The translations under genes were made by a program, and so were the position numbers. Under the pieces are notes generated by a model. The model searched no databases. It was given only the letters and a program-made list of their open reading frames with translations, and had not been told where the DNA came from. 5,616 nt of DNA from Acidimicrobiaceae bacterium (GTDB lineage Bacteria; Actinomycetota; Acidimicrobiia; Acidimicrobiales; Palsa-688): positions 9,379 through 14,994 of the forward strand of contig PMHU01000116.1 in assembly GCA_003156795.1 (NCBI GenBank), in the 5' to 3' direction. Below, in pieces: positions 5,277-5,616 of this stretch (the stretch's first letter is position 1; every line of letters begins with the position of its first letter).

Positions 5277-5616
5277 GCGGTCGGGGCGGGGGCGGCGAGG
5301 CGGGCGGCCGGGGCAGGGCGGCGGGGGCGGCGGGGGCGCGGCCCAGGGCCCAGGCGATGGCCCCCTGCCCGGCGACGTGAACGACCCCTAGGCCGCCGAC
5401 CGCGGCCCATCCCGCAAGCCCCGATGGGGTGACCCGCTCGCCCAGGGCTATCGCCGTCGCGAGCAGGAGAGGCGCGCCCACAAGGCTCGTCCAGACCATG
5501 ATCCGCAGGGTCGAGTCCTTGGCCCGGGCGCTGCGCACGGCCAGGAAATAGAAGGCGTACCAGACCGCGGTCGAGGCCGAGAGGGCGTCTCCAAGCTCGG
5601 TATTGGCGCCGGACGC
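5164..5616 (-). CDS. EamA/DMT-family transporter, partial, with aberrant truncated C-terminus
   Basis: The minus-strand frame is open from the right edge to a stop at 5164, giving 150 residues. The first 93 match the second EamA repeat of drug/metabolite transporters: three membrane helices at about 9-28 (GDALSASTAVWYAFYFLAV), 38-57 (RIMVWTSLVGAPLLL) and 67-92, ending with the typical HVAGQGAIAWALGR. In intact members two more helices follow. Here the sequence becomes PAALPRPPASPPPPRPP and then runs antisense to the Lrp-like gene for 113 bases with no helix-like residues. I checked the next reading frame in that GC-rich stretch and saw no lost helices. The gene is therefore either 3'-truncated, a decaying pseudogene, or affected by an assembly error in the G-rich tract. 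The 5' half lies outside the window. The substrate cannot be predicted. Confidence 0.6.
   Translation of the reverse strand, partial: ASGANTELGDALSASTAVWYAFYFLAVRSARAKDSTLRIMVWTSLVGAPLLLATAIALGERVTPSGLAGWAAVGGLGVVHVAGQGAIAWALGRAPAAPAALPRPPASPPPPRPPTRSRGPRWRPSRGGCRPETRSGCVCPPRRQDSIFDG
5283..5336 (+). other. G-rich tract with G-quadruplex potential
   Basis: Just after the Lrp-like stop, the plus strand holds seven runs of three or more G: 5283-5286, 5288-5292, 5302-5304, 5310-5313, 5316-5318, 5323-5327 and 5332-5336. The last four have gaps of only 2, 4 and 4 bases, which satisfies the canonical G-quadruplex pattern. In the Lrp-like mRNA it would lie in the 3' untranslated region; on the other strand it encodes the proline-rich tail of the transporter. 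No normal hairpin-plus-U terminator is seen between these convergent genes, so it may affect termination. Confidence 0.5.

Noticed and set aside
1..5616. Search for tRNA, rRNA, CRISPR arrays, insertion sequences and phage genes
   Set aside because: No tRNA-like TTCGA-CCA arrangement, regularly spaced repeats, transposase motifs or terminal inverted repeats were seen by eye.

Overview
The window is high-GC, densely packed bacterial DNA with GTG starts and few strong Shine-Dalgarno sites. Gene content points to Actinomycetota: a PimB-type phosphatidylinositol-mannoside mannosyltransferase, a neighbouring SRPBCC protein, a stand-alone Lrp/AsnC ligand-binding domain, and a NYN-domain protein with a long coiled coil. 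A QueG-type reductase and the small Cys-rich protein fit an Acidimicrobiia-like lineage better than Mycobacterium or Streptomyces. That placement is an inference from protein style, not a database result.

Layout, read from right to left because almost everything is on the minus strand. At the right edge (5164-5616, minus) is the end of a DMT/EamA transporter whose last two membrane segments are missing and replaced by a proline-rich tail over a G-rich tract. Convergent to it, at 4998-5276 (plus), is the only plus-strand gene, a 92-residue Lrp/AsnC ligand-binding (RAM) protein. Divergent from that, across a gap of about 67 bases, a minus-strand series begins: a coiled-coil plus NYN (YacP-like) nuclease-family protein (3470-4930), a 66-residue CxxC protein (3240-3440), an unlisted 59-residue protein (2967-3146), a QueG-like epoxyqueuosine reductase (1765-2970), a PimB-like glycosyltransferase (626-1774), an SRPBCC protein (89-550), and the first 13 codons of another gene at the left edge (1-39).

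The core of the series is tightly coupled. The 59-residue gene overlaps queG by a GTGA junction and queG overlaps the mannosyltransferase gene by 10 bases, so these three probably share a transcript although their functions differ (unknown, tRNA modification, cell-envelope glycolipid). The SRPBCC gene follows after 75 bases and has its own strong ribosome binding site. The pimB-SRPBCC order resembles the Rv2188c to Rv2184c region of M. tuberculosis as I remember it.

I found no RNA gene, CRISPR array, insertion sequence or phage element. The main points of interest are the overlooked 59-residue ORF, the truncated transporter with its G-rich junction, the uncharacterised CxxC protein, and departures from the usual QueG signature. 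I do not see convincing evidence of a wholly new system.
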